A stretch of 64,000 bases of DNA from Aquimarina sediminis (GTDB lineage: Bacteria; Bacteroidota; Bacteroidia; Flavobacteriales; Flavobacteriaceae), in contig NZ_POYJ01000001.1 of assembly GCF_002895435.1 (NCBI RefSeq), positions 930,001-994,000 of the forward strand. The letters are read 5' to 3'. Below are positions 49,961 through 59,680 of this stretch, piece by piece. Positions within the stretch are counted from its first letter, which is position 1. Each line of letters begins with the position of its first letter. The position numbers and the translations under genes are program-made. Under the pieces are notes generated by a model. It saw only the letters and a list, made by a program, of their open reading frames with translations. It did no database searches and was not told the origin of the DNA.

Positions 49961-52744
49961 TTGGCACTTCAAAAACTAAGCCATACTTATACAAAAATAG
50001 GATTTAAACCATTGCAAACAAAGGTACGCTACATACTTTATTCACTAAGTTTTTCACTGCTTTGTATTTATCAAATTAGTGCACAAGAAACAAACAAAAC
50101 TAAAGAAGTGCCCATTCCTGCGGCTCAAGACACGGTTATCAACACTGAAAATGGTATTGAGATAAACAGGGAGGAATTACTTAATGAAAAAAATCAGGAT
50201 ACAACAAAACAAGACACCCTTGCTACAGAATCACAACTACTAACTGATAAAGTAGTATACAAAGCAATTGATTATATGCGATTAAGCCGTAAAGAAAACA
50301 AAATGTATCTTTATGATGATGCCGAAATTGTATATGGTGAAATGCAAATTAATGCAGGTTATATTGTAGTAGATAATAATAAAAATGAAGTATATGCTTA
50401 TGGAATCAAAGATTCTTTAGGAGAATATATTCAGACCCCTGTTTTTAAACAAGGACAAAATATAGTAGAACCAGATTCTATTCGTTTTAACTTTGATACA
50501 GAAAAAGCCCTAATTTATAACTCTAGAACTGAGCAAAATGGGTTCAAAATCAAGAATGAGATTTCTAAACGTGAAAACGACTCGGTTGTTTACATGAAAA
50601 ATGTAAAGTTTACCACTTCGGAAAACATAGAAGACCCTGAGTACTATTTTTATGCCCGTAGAATCAAATTTGTTCCTAAAAAGAAAATTGTAACAGGTCT
50701 GGTAAACATGTTTATTGCTGATGTACCTACTCCATTAGGTTTACCTTTCGGTTATTTTCCTCTAACAGAAGACAGAACCTCTGGTTTTATACTTCCTAGT
50801 CCTGGTGAAGAGAATAATAGAGGCTATTTTTTACAAAACGGAGGGTACTATTTTGCAATTAGTGATTACATTGATCTTACTATAACCGGGGATTACTATA
50901 CTAATGGTAGTTATACCCTTGCTACAGAATCGGCATATGCAAAACGTTATAAGTTTAGAGGCAATTTGAGATTTAGGTATGAAAATAATTTGCAAAGTGA
51001 AAGAGGCTTTCCCGATTTTTCTAAATCAACAACATATAATATTCAATGGTCACATAACCAAGATGCTAAAGCTAATCCCAATTCAAGATTTTCGGCTTCA
51101 GTTAATTTTGGTAGTAGTGATTATTTTCAGCAGTCCACAAATCAACTTAATACCGGAAACTTTTTGAACAATCAATTGAGTTCATCTATATCCTACTCCA
51201 AAACATTTCAGGGAGATCCACAAGTTAATGTTAATGTTGCTGCTTCGCATAATTCTAATACCAATACTGAGGTTGTAAACTTAAAACTCCCGGTTGTAAG
51301 TGCTAGCGTATCCAGAGTATTTCCTTTTGCTCCCAAAGTAGGGGTCAAAAAGGGAATTATCCAAAACATAAATACGCAATATAATTTTAGTGGTGAAAAT
51401 GATATTACTACTGTTGATAGCCTACTATTTAAACCCAAAATGTTTAATGATGCGAGAGTTGGAATGCGACACACAATACCAATAAGCACCAATTTTAAAA
51501 TATTTAAATACCTAAGTGCCACAGCCGGAACAAATTTTCAAGAGAATTGGGTTTTTGAGACCATAGAACAAAGTTATGATGCTAGTGCTAATAATGGTGC
51601 CGGAGAAGTTGTAAAAGATACTATACAAGGTTTTGATTCTTTTCGAACGTATAACTTTTCTGCAAGTTTAGGAACTACAATTTATGGTACTTTTCCTTTT
51701 AAGAAAGGGAAGAAAATAGAAGCTATCCGACATACAATGAGACCTTCTATTAGTTATAGCATTAATCCTGCTTTTGATCAGTTTTATGACACTTATAGAA
51801 AAGAAAATGATGATCCTTCAACTCCTGATGTTGATGAAACTGAAGATGTAGAGTATTCTAGATTCGAGGGAGGATTCTATGGCGCTCCGAGTAATGTATT
51901 TTCAAGTAGTATTGGCTTTTCTCTTAGTAATAATGTAGAAATGAAGGTAAAAAGTAAAGATAGTACGGATACAAAACCCCGAAAAGTTACCTTACTTAAT
52001 AATCTTAATTTTAGCACAGCTTATAATATTGCCGGAGATTCATTGCAATTAAGCCCATTATCAATTACAGGAAATGTTCCTATAATCCAGAATAAGCTTG
52101 ATATAAATTTTAATGCCACCTTAGACCCTTATGCTTTGGATAACAATAACCGTAAGATCGATGTATGGAATATTGAAAACGGGGGTAGCTTGTTTAGATT
52201 AACAAGAGCTAGTGCCAATTTTGGATATTCTTTCTCTAGTAAAGATTTTGAGAAAGGAAAAACTAATGAAGATCCTTACGAAAATCAAAACTTTAGAAAC
52301 GAAGGTAGACCAGATAATCTATTCGGCGGAAACACTGATTTTGGAAATGCCCAGTCCTACGATAAGACTAAGGAAAGTAAAGACGATAAGGATGTAAAAC
52401 ATTATAATTACAAAATCCCTTGGTCCCTTAGACTATCATACAATGTAAATTATAACAATAGTGCCAGGCAAAATGAAATATCATCACATTCGATTATGTT
52501 TTCTGGTGATGTAGAGCTTGCCCCGAGATGGTCTGTTGGAGTTTCATCTGGGTATGATCTTAAGAATCCTGGATTTACTTATACCAACTTAAGATTTCAA
52601 AGAGATTTAGAAAGTTGGGTTATGAACTTTAATTGGATACCTTTTAGTGATAGGACTTCTTGGAATTTCTTTATAGGTATTAAGTCATCAGTACTTAGTG
52701 ATATTAAATGGGACAAGAGAAGAGAACCAGATAGACAACTCTAA
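49961..52744 (+). CDS. lptD: LptD/OstA-type outer membrane LPS assembly protein
   Basis: 927 residues as called. A signal peptide is seen around YILYSLSFSLLCIYQISAQ. The N-terminal OstA-like domain has KMYLYDDAEIVYGEMQINAGYIVVDN and ARRIKFVPKKKIVTG, then TSGFILPSPGEENNRGYFL starts the barrel, which fills the rest with alternating aromatic strands. The TTG at 49961-49963 is doubtful because TAATTTTG (49956-49963) fits a -7 promoter element; an in-frame TTG at 50012 would still give the signal peptide. LptD inserts LPS into the outer leaflet. Confidence 0.88.
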   Translation: MALQKLSHTYTKIGFKPLQTKVRYILYSLSFSLLCIYQISAQETNKTKEVPIPAAQDTVINTENGIEINREELLNEKNQDTTKQDTLATESQLLTDKVVYKAIDYMRLSRKENKMYLYDDAEIVYGEMQINAGYIVVDNNKNEVYAYGIKDSLGEYIQTPVFKQGQNIVEPDSIRFNFDTEKALIYNSRTEQNGFKIKNEISKRENDSVVYMKNVKFTTSENIEDPEYYFYARRIKFVPKKKIVTGLVNMFIADVPTPLGLPFGYFPLTEDRTSGFILPSPGEENNRGYFLQNGGYYFAISDYIDLTITGDYYTNGSYTLATESAYAKRYKFRGNLRFRYENNLQSERGFPDFSKSTTYNIQWSHNQDAKANPNSRFSASVNFGSSDYFQQSTNQLNTGNFLNNQLSSSISYSKTFQGDPQVNVNVAASHNSNTNTEVVNLKLPVVSASVSRVFPFAPKVGVKKGIIQNINTQYNFSGENDITTVDSLLFKPKMFNDARVGMRHTIPISTNFKIFKYLSATAGTNFQENWVFETIEQSYDASANNGAGEVVKDTIQGFDSFRTYNFSASLGTTIYGTFPFKKGKKIEAIRHTMRPSISYSINPAFDQFYDTYRKENDDPSTPDVDETEDVEYSRFEGGFYGAPSNVFSSSIGFSLSNNVEMKVKSKDSTDTKPRKVTLLNNLNFSTAYNIAGDSLQLSPLSITGNVPIIQNKLDINFNATLDPYALDNNNRKIDVWNIENGGSLFRLTRASANFGYSFSSKDFEKGKTNEDPYENQNFRNEGRPDNLFGGNTDFGNAQSYDKTKESKDDKDVKHYNYKIPWSLRLSYNVNYNNSARQNEISSHSIMFSGDVELAPRWSVGVSSGYDLKNPGFTYTNLRFQRDLESWVMNFNWIPFSDRTSWNFFIGIKSSVLSDIKWDKRREPDRQL

Positions 52745-52819
52745 TAGATATATTATAAAATTTTGGACTAAGTGTTTATTTTTACAAGAAATAAAATTAA
52801 CTAATAAATTCTTCTTCAC

Positions 52820-53200
52820 ATGAAAAAAATTGTTACTACCACCAAAGCTCCTGCTCCAATAGGACCATATAATCAAGCTGTTTTAACGGGAAATATGCTG
52901 TATACCTCTGGGCAAATTGCAATACATCCAGAAACTGGTGATCTTATTCTAGATGATATAAAAACAGAAACAGAGCTAGTTATGCAAAATCTTAAAGCTG
53001 TTCTTAATGAAGCTGGGATGACTTTTGAGAATGTGATTAAAACTACCATTTTTTTAAGTGATATGAATAATTTTACTGAAGTAAATGCCATCTATGGTAA
53101 TTATTTTGATGATAATACAGCTCCTGCCAGAGAAACGGTTGCTGTCGCTGCTCTCCCGAAATTTGTGAATGTAGAGATATCGGTTATTGCAGTACAATAA
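52820..53200 (+). CDS. ridA: RidA-family enamine/imine deaminase
   Basis: 126 residues, full length. Family features: APAPIGPYNQAVLTGNMLYTSGQIAI, TETELVMQNLKAVLNEAGMTFENV, and the Arg-containing substrate motif PARETVAVAALPKFVNVEISVIAV. RidA hydrolyses 2-aminoacrylate and related enamines from pyridoxal enzymes. It starts 75 bp after lptD and a terminator follows at 53217-53258. Confidence 0.93.
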   Translation: MKKIVTTTKAPAPIGPYNQAVLTGNMLYTSGQIAIHPETGDLILDDIKTETELVMQNLKAVLNEAGMTFENVIKTTIFLSDMNNFTEVNAIYGNYFDDNTAPARETVAVAALPKFVNVEISVIAVQ

Positions 53201-53216
53201 CTTATTCATATAATAC

Positions 53217-53258
53217 AAAAAAGTCTGAGTCTTCTTATTGGATAACTCAGACTTTTTT
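53217..53258. terminator. Bidirectional intrinsic terminator
   Basis: AAAAAAGTCTGAGT (53217-53230) pairs perfectly with ACTCAGACTTTTTT (53245-53258) around a 14-base loop. It lies between the convergent ridA and PhoD-type genes and has A and T runs on both sides. Confidence 0.88.
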
Positions 53259-53278
53259 CTTTTAAAAGTCTCTATTCA

Positions 53279-55465
53279 TTATTTGATACTAATTTTTCTG
53301 CTTACCTTTAAGTCGCTTGTTTCTATAACAACAATGTAATTGCCTTTTTTTGTACTACTAGCATCAAAAGCAAGATTATAAATCCCCTTTTCCATTTGTC
53401 TATTTTCTAATCTCTGAATCATCTTTCCACTCAAATCGTAGAGTGAAACTAATACCTTTGTATTTTTATTAACCAAATAATGAATATTACCTTCATTCTC
53501 CATTGGATTTGGATATACTCCAATAATAATCAAACCTTCTTCGGAAATTATAGTTTTAGGATTTTTAGTATTTAATAATTCTTGATTAACATCTCTTGTT
53601 TGAGCTACTGCAGCAACAGAAGTTTTTCTTACTGTACAATTATCAGTATTCACGTACCAACTTCTAGATCTTCGTTCACCCAACACAGGCTTTGTTATAT
53701 CATCAATATCAAACCAGTCTGCCTGCACTTTATCCTCTCTTACATCCAAAATAAAATATCCGTGGTTATCCATATCTACATCCTTGATATGTTTATTTAA
53801 CAACTTGATGTAAAATTCTGATACACCAGCAGCAAATCCACCTAGAAAATCCAAATTTTGCGAAGTTATACTTGGAACAACAAATTCGCACATTTCGCAC
53901 TCTCCTTTATATTTTACTTCTCCAACGAAAGTACTATGTATATCTCCTGTAAGTACAACAACATTATTTATTGAGTTTGTTTTTATATACTCTAGTAGTC
54001 GCTCTCTTTCCTCTGCGTATCCATCCCAAGCATCATTAGATGGTACCCCATTCCAGGGCATTACCATTACCTGATTGCCTATTATTCTCCATTTTGCATC
54101 AGAATTAGACAATTGATCTTTTAGCCAATTAAATTGTTCTGACCCTAATATTGATTTATACGTAGCTTTATTTTCTTTACTATTAAACTGCTTGTTATAT
54201 ACAATTCCTTTTTTTAATAGAGTTTCTAATTCTAATATCTGTTTGCTATTTGAGTTAGTAGTTTTCTTCTCTACGATTAGGTCTGTAAAACTATTAACGA
54301 CCGTATTAAATTCTTTTTTTGATAACCCATTCTGATTTTTATTACTTTTATCAGACACCAAAAGTATCATTGGCAACACTTTAGCTAGTATTTCCTTAAC
54401 ATCAGTCTTACTCTCCAGATTTTTCTTCGCTATCGTGTTTTTTGCATATTTCTTAAACTCTTCATTAGAAGAAGCCGCACTAATTAAGTTTTTAGATGTA
54501 CTAATTTGAGTTTCTCTACCTTCTATCCTAGTGTCTAACATAATAAGATCCATAAGCTTGCCGTAAGAAATAGTCCTATATAATCGATATTGTTCGATTG
54601 TATTTGCTCGTACTGGCATCCATTCAAAATAAGCTTTATATGCATTGCTTTTTCTAACTTCCCAACTACCTTCTGTTTCTGGATTATGATTTTCTGCTCC
54701 AAATTTATTAGCATCATTTGCAAATTCGTGATCATCCCAAATGTTAATAAAAGGATGTTTTTGATGTACATTACGGAGCATAGGATCTAATCGATAATAC
54801 GAATAACGCACTCGATAATCATCTAATGTTATAATTTCATTTTCTGGAAGGTGTCCACGTCCTATTTCATCATTATATCCATATCCCCCAGACTCATATT
54901 CGTAAATATAATCTCCCAAATGAATCACTGCGTCTATATCGTTACGTTCAGCTATTTGATTATAGGTATTAAAATATCCATTTTGATAATTAGAACATGA
55001 GACCACGGCAAAACGTAAATTATCTACAATTGTATTTTTTGCTGGAGCGGTTCTTGTTTTACCAATAATTGACTTTACACCCAAGGCTTCAAACTGATAA
55101 TAATATGTCTTAAAGGGACTCAATTCTTTTACGTCTACCTTAACCGTATAATCTTTATCCTGATTTGTAATCACCTGACCTTGTTTTACAGTTTGTGTCA
55201 TTGCTGCATCAGTAGCTACTTGCCAGTCTACCAATACAGAAGTTACATTAGCTGTCACTCTTGTCCAAATAATTACCGAATCTTCTAAAGGGTCGCCAGA
55301 AGCAACACCGTGATAAAAAGGAGCTAGATTTGTATCAAAATAATTTTCAATTACCCCTTTTGTATTTCCGTGTTCTATTTTGGTTAATCTAGTTCCTATA
55401 TCTTGGGCATAAAAACATTGAGTCATAAAAATGAATACTATAAATTTTTGTAAGAAGAATTTCAT
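53279..55465 (-). CDS. phoD: PhoD-type alkaline phosphatase with T9SS sorting domain
   Basis: 728 residues. The signal peptide ends near MTQCFYAQ. A PhoD N-terminal domain (FYHGVASGDPLEDSVIIWTRV) leads to the metallophosphatase: VVSCSNYQNGYFNTY, VIHLGDYIYEYE, NIWDDHEFANDANK, and VVLTGDIHSTFVGEV. A Lys/Asn-rich insertion of about 110 residues (about 330-440) is unusual. The C-terminal 80 residues form a type A T9SS sorting domain starting IIGVYPNPMENEGNI and ending RKISIK. PhoD enzymes release phosphate from phosphodiesters and monoesters outside the cell. No pho-box-like site was recognised upstream. Confidence 0.9.
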   Translation of the reverse strand: MKFFLQKFIVFIFMTQCFYAQDIGTRLTKIEHGNTKGVIENYFDTNLAPFYHGVASGDPLEDSVIIWTRVTANVTSVLVDWQVATDAAMTQTVKQGQVITNQDKDYTVKVDVKELSPFKTYYYQFEALGVKSIIGKTRTAPAKNTIVDNLRFAVVSCSNYQNGYFNTYNQIAERNDIDAVIHLGDYIYEYESGGYGYNDEIGRGHLPENEIITLDDYRVRYSYYRLDPMLRNVHQKHPFINIWDDHEFANDANKFGAENHNPETEGSWEVRKSNAYKAYFEWMPVRANTIEQYRLYRTISYGKLMDLIMLDTRIEGRETQISTSKNLISAASSNEEFKKYAKNTIAKKNLESKTDVKEILAKVLPMILLVSDKSNKNQNGLSKKEFNTVVNSFTDLIVEKKTTNSNSKQILELETLLKKGIVYNKQFNSKENKATYKSILGSEQFNWLKDQLSNSDAKWRIIGNQVMVMPWNGVPSNDAWDGYAEERERLLEYIKTNSINNVVVLTGDIHSTFVGEVKYKGECEMCEFVVPSITSQNLDFLGGFAAGVSEFYIKLLNKHIKDVDMDNHGYFILDVREDKVQADWFDIDDITKPVLGERRSRSWYVNTDNCTVRKTSVAAVAQTRDVNQELLNTKNPKTIISEEGLIIIGVYPNPMENEGNIHYLVNKNTKVLVSLYDLSGKMIQRLENRQMEKGIYNLAFDASSTKKGNYIVVIETSDLKVSRKISIK

Positions 55466-55745
55466 GTAATTTTTGTTTAGTTGGTTTACGATTGTTCACT
55501 ACGAAATTACACTAACGACTATGCAAAAATCATGGGAGGTTTCTTATTTAATACAACCTTAATTTTGATAACAATATTTTTTTGTTTTGAAACAAAAAAT
55601 AACTTTTTACTAATCAGTACACCAACTAATTTTATTATGCACGCATAGCTAATTGAATAATCAAACTAGTTAACCAAATTTCTCTGATATTTGGAATTGT
55701 TAATTTTTTCAGATCCTTTCCGTTTTTTTGAAGTTAAAAGCTTAT

Positions 55746-56000
55746 TCAACTAACTACACTAATACTCTTTGAATAGAACCCAAACCGAAACCCCACCTCT
55801 TCTGCATAAACAAAACTTTGAAGCGTAAAATCATATTTTAATGGAGCATTCAATTCTTTCATTATATTAAGGATACGATATAATTTGGTTTTAGAAATTC
55901 TTAATCTATACGCAAAATCTTCTGGTGTACCTGTGGCCTGTAAACGAATAAGTTGATCCATTCGTTCTATAAGTTCTATTTGTCTGATAACACTATTCAT
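55746..56000 (-). CDS. Small helix-turn-helix protein
   Basis: 84 residues. A winged-helix-like DNA-binding segment is seen: LIERMDQLIRLQATGTPEDFAYRLRISKTKLYRILNIMKEL, with ISKTKLYRIL as recognition helix. The wing may be APLKYDFTLQSFVYAEEVGFRFGF. No effector domain follows. Targets unknown. The gaps on either side (55466-55745 and 56001-56432) contain no other gene. Confidence 0.65.
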   Translation of the reverse strand: MNSVIRQIELIERMDQLIRLQATGTPEDFAYRLRISKTKLYRILNIMKELNAPLKYDFTLQSFVYAEEVGFRFGFYSKSISVVS

Positions 56001-56432
56001 AACTAAATATAGATTAAAGAATGAGGAGCTCTAATAGTCATTGTCTAATAGCAAATATGAAAGGAGTTAGTTATTTACGTGCTTTATTAATTCTGTAGAA
56101 TGTACGACCCTTTTTTCAAGTTTATTAAATACGCTAGCAGTTATGAAGTTTCCTTTTTTAAAATTCCCACAATTATTTACATTACACTTTTTCATTTAGT
56201 CAAATGTAATAGTATCGATCAATCAAAAGCAAGAAAAGCAAGTCGGTTTTTATAAAAGTCGACCTGTTTAAAAACAACACAAAAACCTGATTAACAAAGT
56301 TTTAAATCCAATCCGTAGGTTTAAAACAAAACGGGACAAAAAATAAATATTTATCCCGTTTTTATGACTGTTACGAAAAGTAGTCATTTTCTATCTCTTT
56401 AGTTTCTTTTCGTATTTAATCAAAATCTATTA
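56001..56432. other. Intergenic stretch
   Basis: 432 bp of AT-rich sequence between the small regulator gene and the end of the nitric oxide reductase operon. Apart from the terminator at 56328-56362 I see no gene or repeat. Confidence 0.6.
56328..56362 (-). terminator. Intrinsic terminator of the nitric oxide reductase operon
   Basis: AAAACGGGA and TCCCGTTTT form a perfect 9-bp stem around an AT-rich loop of about 17 bases. On the minus strand it ends in a U-tract. It lies 70 bp after the stop codon of the gene at 56433-56888. Confidence 0.75.
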
Positions 56433-56888
56433 TTATAGTTTAATAAGTTCTTTTCTATAAAACATCACTTGCTTATACCCTATATAAAACAATAAAAACA
56501 ATTTAATAACTTCTAAAAACACATACATACGATGTTCTGTATTTGATGGTGAAGAATTTCCATTTATGACAAGTTCTGCGTAACCATCCAAAATAGGTAA
56601 TAGATAAATAGATTGAAACCCAACGATCGCAAAAAGAATAAGCAAGCCAACAAAAAGTTTAAAATCTGTTTTTTGAACATATCTTATATGACTCAATAAA
56701 AACACACTAAAAACAACTTCAATTTTGTTAAGCATATTAAATACTATTATTCCAATTTCTACTCCAATCGCGGTTGTTACGGAAGGTGCCCTAAATTTTA
56801 ATGGTGCTTCCATAAAGCTTATTGCCAATACAAATCCAATCCAAATAAATACTAAAACAAAGCTATAGTTATATACTGTTTTCATCAA
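56433..56888 (-). CDS. Four-helix membrane protein downstream of norB
   Basis: 151 residues with four transmembrane helices. The first has VFIWIGFVLAISFMEAPLKFRAPSVT, and a second segment EVVFSVFLLSHIRY. The phrase SFMEAPLKF with a Glu in the membrane resembles small proteins found with haem-copper oxidases and nitric oxide reductases. It follows norB after 34 bp in the same orientation, so it is probably an accessory protein of the same operon. Exact role unknown. Confidence 0.65.
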   Translation of the reverse strand: MMKTVYNYSFVLVFIWIGFVLAISFMEAPLKFRAPSVTTAIGVEIGIIVFNMLNKIEVVFSVFLLSHIRYVQKTDFKLFVGLLILFAIVGFQSIYLLPILDGYAELVINGNSSPSNTEHRMYVFLEVIKLFLLFYIGYKQVMFYRKELIKL

Positions 56889-56922
56889 TAGATAATTTTA
56901 ATTCCTAATCGATCTTTTTAAA

Positions 56923-59145
56923 CTACTTATCATCCTTAGCAAAACACTTTAAGGTTTCTTTAATAGTAAACCAGCAAAAATATCCGATCCCTACAGAAAA
57001 AATTACGTCTCCTATAATACGTAACCATTTAATTACCTGAAATATTGGAGAATACAATAACTCTGAACTTCTTGCATACCAATACCCATGTTTAATAGAG
57101 GCCAAAGCTTGTATGATACCTTGTGGTAATAAACTAAATACAACCATAGCCATTAAGCCTATATTTAAAGACCAGAACGAAATTTTCAATATTTTATCGC
57201 TCCAAACAGTTTTTGATATCATTCTTAAACAGAAAAGTATTAACCCCATACCAAGTATACCGTAAACTCCAAACATTGCAGTATGTGCATGTACCGCAGT
57301 TGTATTTAACCCCTGGATATAGTACAAAGCAATAGGAGGATTTATCAGAAAACCAAATACGCCGGCTCCTAACATATTCCAGAAGGAAACTGCTAGAAAG
57401 AAATAAATAGGCCATTTGTACTCTTTTACCCATTTTTTTGCTTTTAATAAACTCCAATTTTCCCATATCTCATATCCAATTAATGTTAATGGCACCACCT
57501 CTAATGCACTAAATGTTGCTCCCAAAGCTATAGCATGAACAGGTGTACCTGAAAAATAGAGATGATGTAATGTTCCTATTATCCCTCCAGAGAGAAAAAT
57601 GATAGCGGACAGAACGGTTACTCTACCTGCTGTTTTACCTTTAATCAGTTTCATCTTTGTAAATAGGAAAGCAATAACTACCGTGGCAAAAACCTCAAAA
57701 AAACCTTCTACCCATAAGTGAACTAGCCACCATCTCCAGTAGTTTATTACAGACAAAGATGAGTTTTCTCCATACATTAATCCTGAAAAGAAAAATGATC
57801 CAATAGCAATAACCGAAATCAAAAATAAAATTAGTAGGTTTCTTGTATTATCTTTTCGTCTAATACCTATCATAATATGCCTTCCGACTAGAAATACCCA
57901 TAACACTAAACCTACCGCCAATAAAATTTGCCAAAACCTACCCAAATCCATATACTCGTATCCTTGATGACCAAAGAAGAAGTTAGTTGTCAACTCCAGA
58001 TATTGCTTTACGCCTAACCATTCTCCTACCATAGACCCGAGAACTACAATTAATACAGCGATAAACAAAAAATTGATTCCAAATTTCTGGAATTTCAATT
58101 CTTTATTACTGACTAATGGCGCTATAAACAAACCTGTCGATAACCATGCCGCTGCAATCCAAAAAATAGCTAGTTGAGTATGCCAGGTTCTACTTATAGA
58201 ATAGGGAAGGTATTTGGATAATTCGAATCCAAAAAATGCCTGCCCCTCTACACTATAATGAACAGTAACGATACCAAGAACTACCTGTAAAGCTATCAAA
58301 AGACTAATAACAAAAAAGTACTTTAATGTTGCTTTTTGAGAAGGAAATAGTTTGATTTTTTTCAAAGGGTTAGTCTCCGGAATTTGATCATTATCATTTT
58401 CACTATGACTACTTCTAATATGATACCACACCATAACAGAAATAAATAGTAAAAGTAAAATAATAGAAAAACCAGACCATATTTGAGCATCTACGGTGAT
58501 ATTATTGTCTATCAGCGGTTCGTGTGGCCAATTAGAGGTATATGTAATAGTATCACCTATCCTATTGGTTGAAGCTGCCCATGAAGCCCAAAAAAGAAAA
58601 GCGTTTAGATCATTAAGTTTTGATTCATCAACGAGCATATCTTTAGGTATTGCATATTTCTCATGCCCTTTTGAAAATATGCCTTTATAATATCCAGAAT
58701 TAGAAAAAATAGCTTCCTTTCTATCTTCAGAAATCAATATGTTTTTTGTTGTTGTATTGTAAGTATTGGTTTTAATCTGATCTACTAAACGACCTTTTAA
58801 CAGTCCTTTATTTTCTACTGATAAATCTTCATATTTCTTGTCATAGGATAACGCCCATTTTTCTAATAAAAACACTGCTTCTTTATGAATCCAGTCAGCT
58901 GACCAATCAGGAGCAACATAACTTCCGTGCCCCCATATTGATCCTACTTCCATTCCTCCTATTGATTCCCAAACGTTTTGTCCTCTTTGAATATTTTCTT
59001 TTGTAAATATTACTTCATCTGTTCCTGTGACCAATACTTTTTCGGGTATTGGAGGCTTTTCTTGGTAGATTTTGACTCCTACCCAAATCAGTGCTGCAAA
59101 CGAAAGCACTATTACCGTAATAAACCCTATCCATATTTTTTTCAT
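56923..59145 (-). CDS. norB: Quinol-dependent nitric oxide reductase (qNor)
   Basis: 740 residues from ATG 59143-59145, chosen because MKKIWIGFITVIVLSF starts a proper first helix; an in-frame ATG 36 bp upstream is less likely. The periplasmic N-terminal domain (about 30-220, with NVWESIGGMEVGSIWGHGSYVAPDW) marks the single-subunit quinol type, which needs no NorC. The haem-copper oxidase core has HTQLAIFWIAAAWLSTG, WWLVHLWVEGFFEVF with the FeB ligands, VHAIALGATFSALEVVPL, and NTTAVHAHTAMFGVYG for haem ligands. It reduces NO to N2O at the inner membrane, for detoxification or denitrification. A CRP/FNR-type site lies upstream. Confidence 0.93.
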   Translation of the reverse strand: MKKIWIGFITVIVLSFAALIWVGVKIYQEKPPIPEKVLVTGTDEVIFTKENIQRGQNVWESIGGMEVGSIWGHGSYVAPDWSADWIHKEAVFLLEKWALSYDKKYEDLSVENKGLLKGRLVDQIKTNTYNTTTKNILISEDRKEAIFSNSGYYKGIFSKGHEKYAIPKDMLVDESKLNDLNAFLFWASWAASTNRIGDTITYTSNWPHEPLIDNNITVDAQIWSGFSIILLLLFISVMVWYHIRSSHSENDNDQIPETNPLKKIKLFPSQKATLKYFFVISLLIALQVVLGIVTVHYSVEGQAFFGFELSKYLPYSISRTWHTQLAIFWIAAAWLSTGLFIAPLVSNKELKFQKFGINFLFIAVLIVVLGSMVGEWLGVKQYLELTTNFFFGHQGYEYMDLGRFWQILLAVGLVLWVFLVGRHIMIGIRRKDNTRNLLILFLISVIAIGSFFFSGLMYGENSSLSVINYWRWWLVHLWVEGFFEVFATVVIAFLFTKMKLIKGKTAGRVTVLSAIIFLSGGIIGTLHHLYFSGTPVHAIALGATFSALEVVPLTLIGYEIWENWSLLKAKKWVKEYKWPIYFFLAVSFWNMLGAGVFGFLINPPIALYYIQGLNTTAVHAHTAMFGVYGILGMGLILFCLRMISKTVWSDKILKISFWSLNIGLMAMVVFSLLPQGIIQALASIKHGYWYARSSELLYSPIFQVIKWLRIIGDVIFSVGIGYFCWFTIKETLKCFAKDDK

Positions 59146-59178
59146 TGTTCTAGTTTTGATTTCTATAAATTTTAGAAG

Positions 59179-59223
59179 CAAAACTACTATGACAATAACT
59201 CCATATTTTATGATTCAGATCAT
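59179..59223 (-). promoter_or_regulatory. Predicted norB promoter with CRP/FNR-type operator
   Basis: On the minus strand TAGTTTTG (59186 to 59179) fits the -7 consensus TAnnTTTG exactly. Upstream lies ATGAT-TCAG-ATCAT (59210-59223), a symmetrical CRP/FNR-family site of the TGA-N6-TCA form. Taking the start point near 59173, the operator centre is about 43 bp upstream, the usual position of an activator that contacts RNA polymerase. The norB ATG is at 59145. Confidence 0.65.
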
Positions 59224-59247
59224 GTTATCTAAATCGAGTCTAAATAA

Positions 59248-59565
59248 TTAATCTCCTCCTATGATTTCTATCTGCATCTTATCAAGATCTTCATTCAAAA
59301 GAACTTGACAAGCTAATCTACTATCGGGGTAATTATCTAGCTGGCTTTTCAACGTTTCTAACTCTAATTCTGTAGGATGATGACTTAGAATAGTTGATGA
59401 TTTTATCCGAATATGACATGTCCCACACAATCCTCTCCCTTTACAATCCCCAATATCGTCAAATAGTCTTTCTACTAGTAACTCTATCAATGTTGGATAC
59501 TCAAATTTTTTAAACTCTAAGACATGCTGAACTCCAATAGAATCGATAACAAATATGCTGTACAT
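59248..59565 (-). CDS. 2Fe-2S ferredoxin
   Basis: 105 residues from ATG 59563-59565; an upstream in-frame TTG would add seven residues. The plant-type cluster ligands are Cys in GDCKGRGLCGTCHIRI (C-x5-C-x2-C) and the distal SRLACQ. It resembles the ferredoxin domains of NO- and oxygen-metabolism reductases. It lies 102 bp upstream of norB with its own operator, so it is likely part of the same response and may supply electrons to an NO-related enzyme; the partner is unknown. Confidence 0.85.
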   Translation of the reverse strand: MYSIFVIDSIGVQHVLEFKKFEYPTLIELLVERLFDDIGDCKGRGLCGTCHIRIKSSTILSHHPTELELETLKSQLDNYPDSRLACQVLLNEDLDKMQIEIIGGD

Positions 59566-59610
59566 TTTACAAATTTTAATTGGCAAGCTACTATCACATG
59601 TTTATTTTGC

Positions 59611-59657
59611 TTTATGATTTAACTCATAAAACAAAAAGAAAACAACACTTAATTTTG
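59611..59657. promoter_or_regulatory. Shared divergent operator for the ferredoxin and cupin genes
   Basis: TTTATGA-N6-TCATAAA at 59611-59630 is a perfect 7-bp inverted repeat with the TGA-N6-TCA core. On the plus strand TAATTTTG (59650-59657) fits the -7 consensus and puts the operator centre about 42 bp before the cupin start point. On the minus strand the related but weaker TAGCTTGC (59590 to 59583) has the same spacing as in the norB promoter. Confidence 0.65.
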
Positions 59658-59680
59658 TAATAACTTAAAAATAGAAAATC

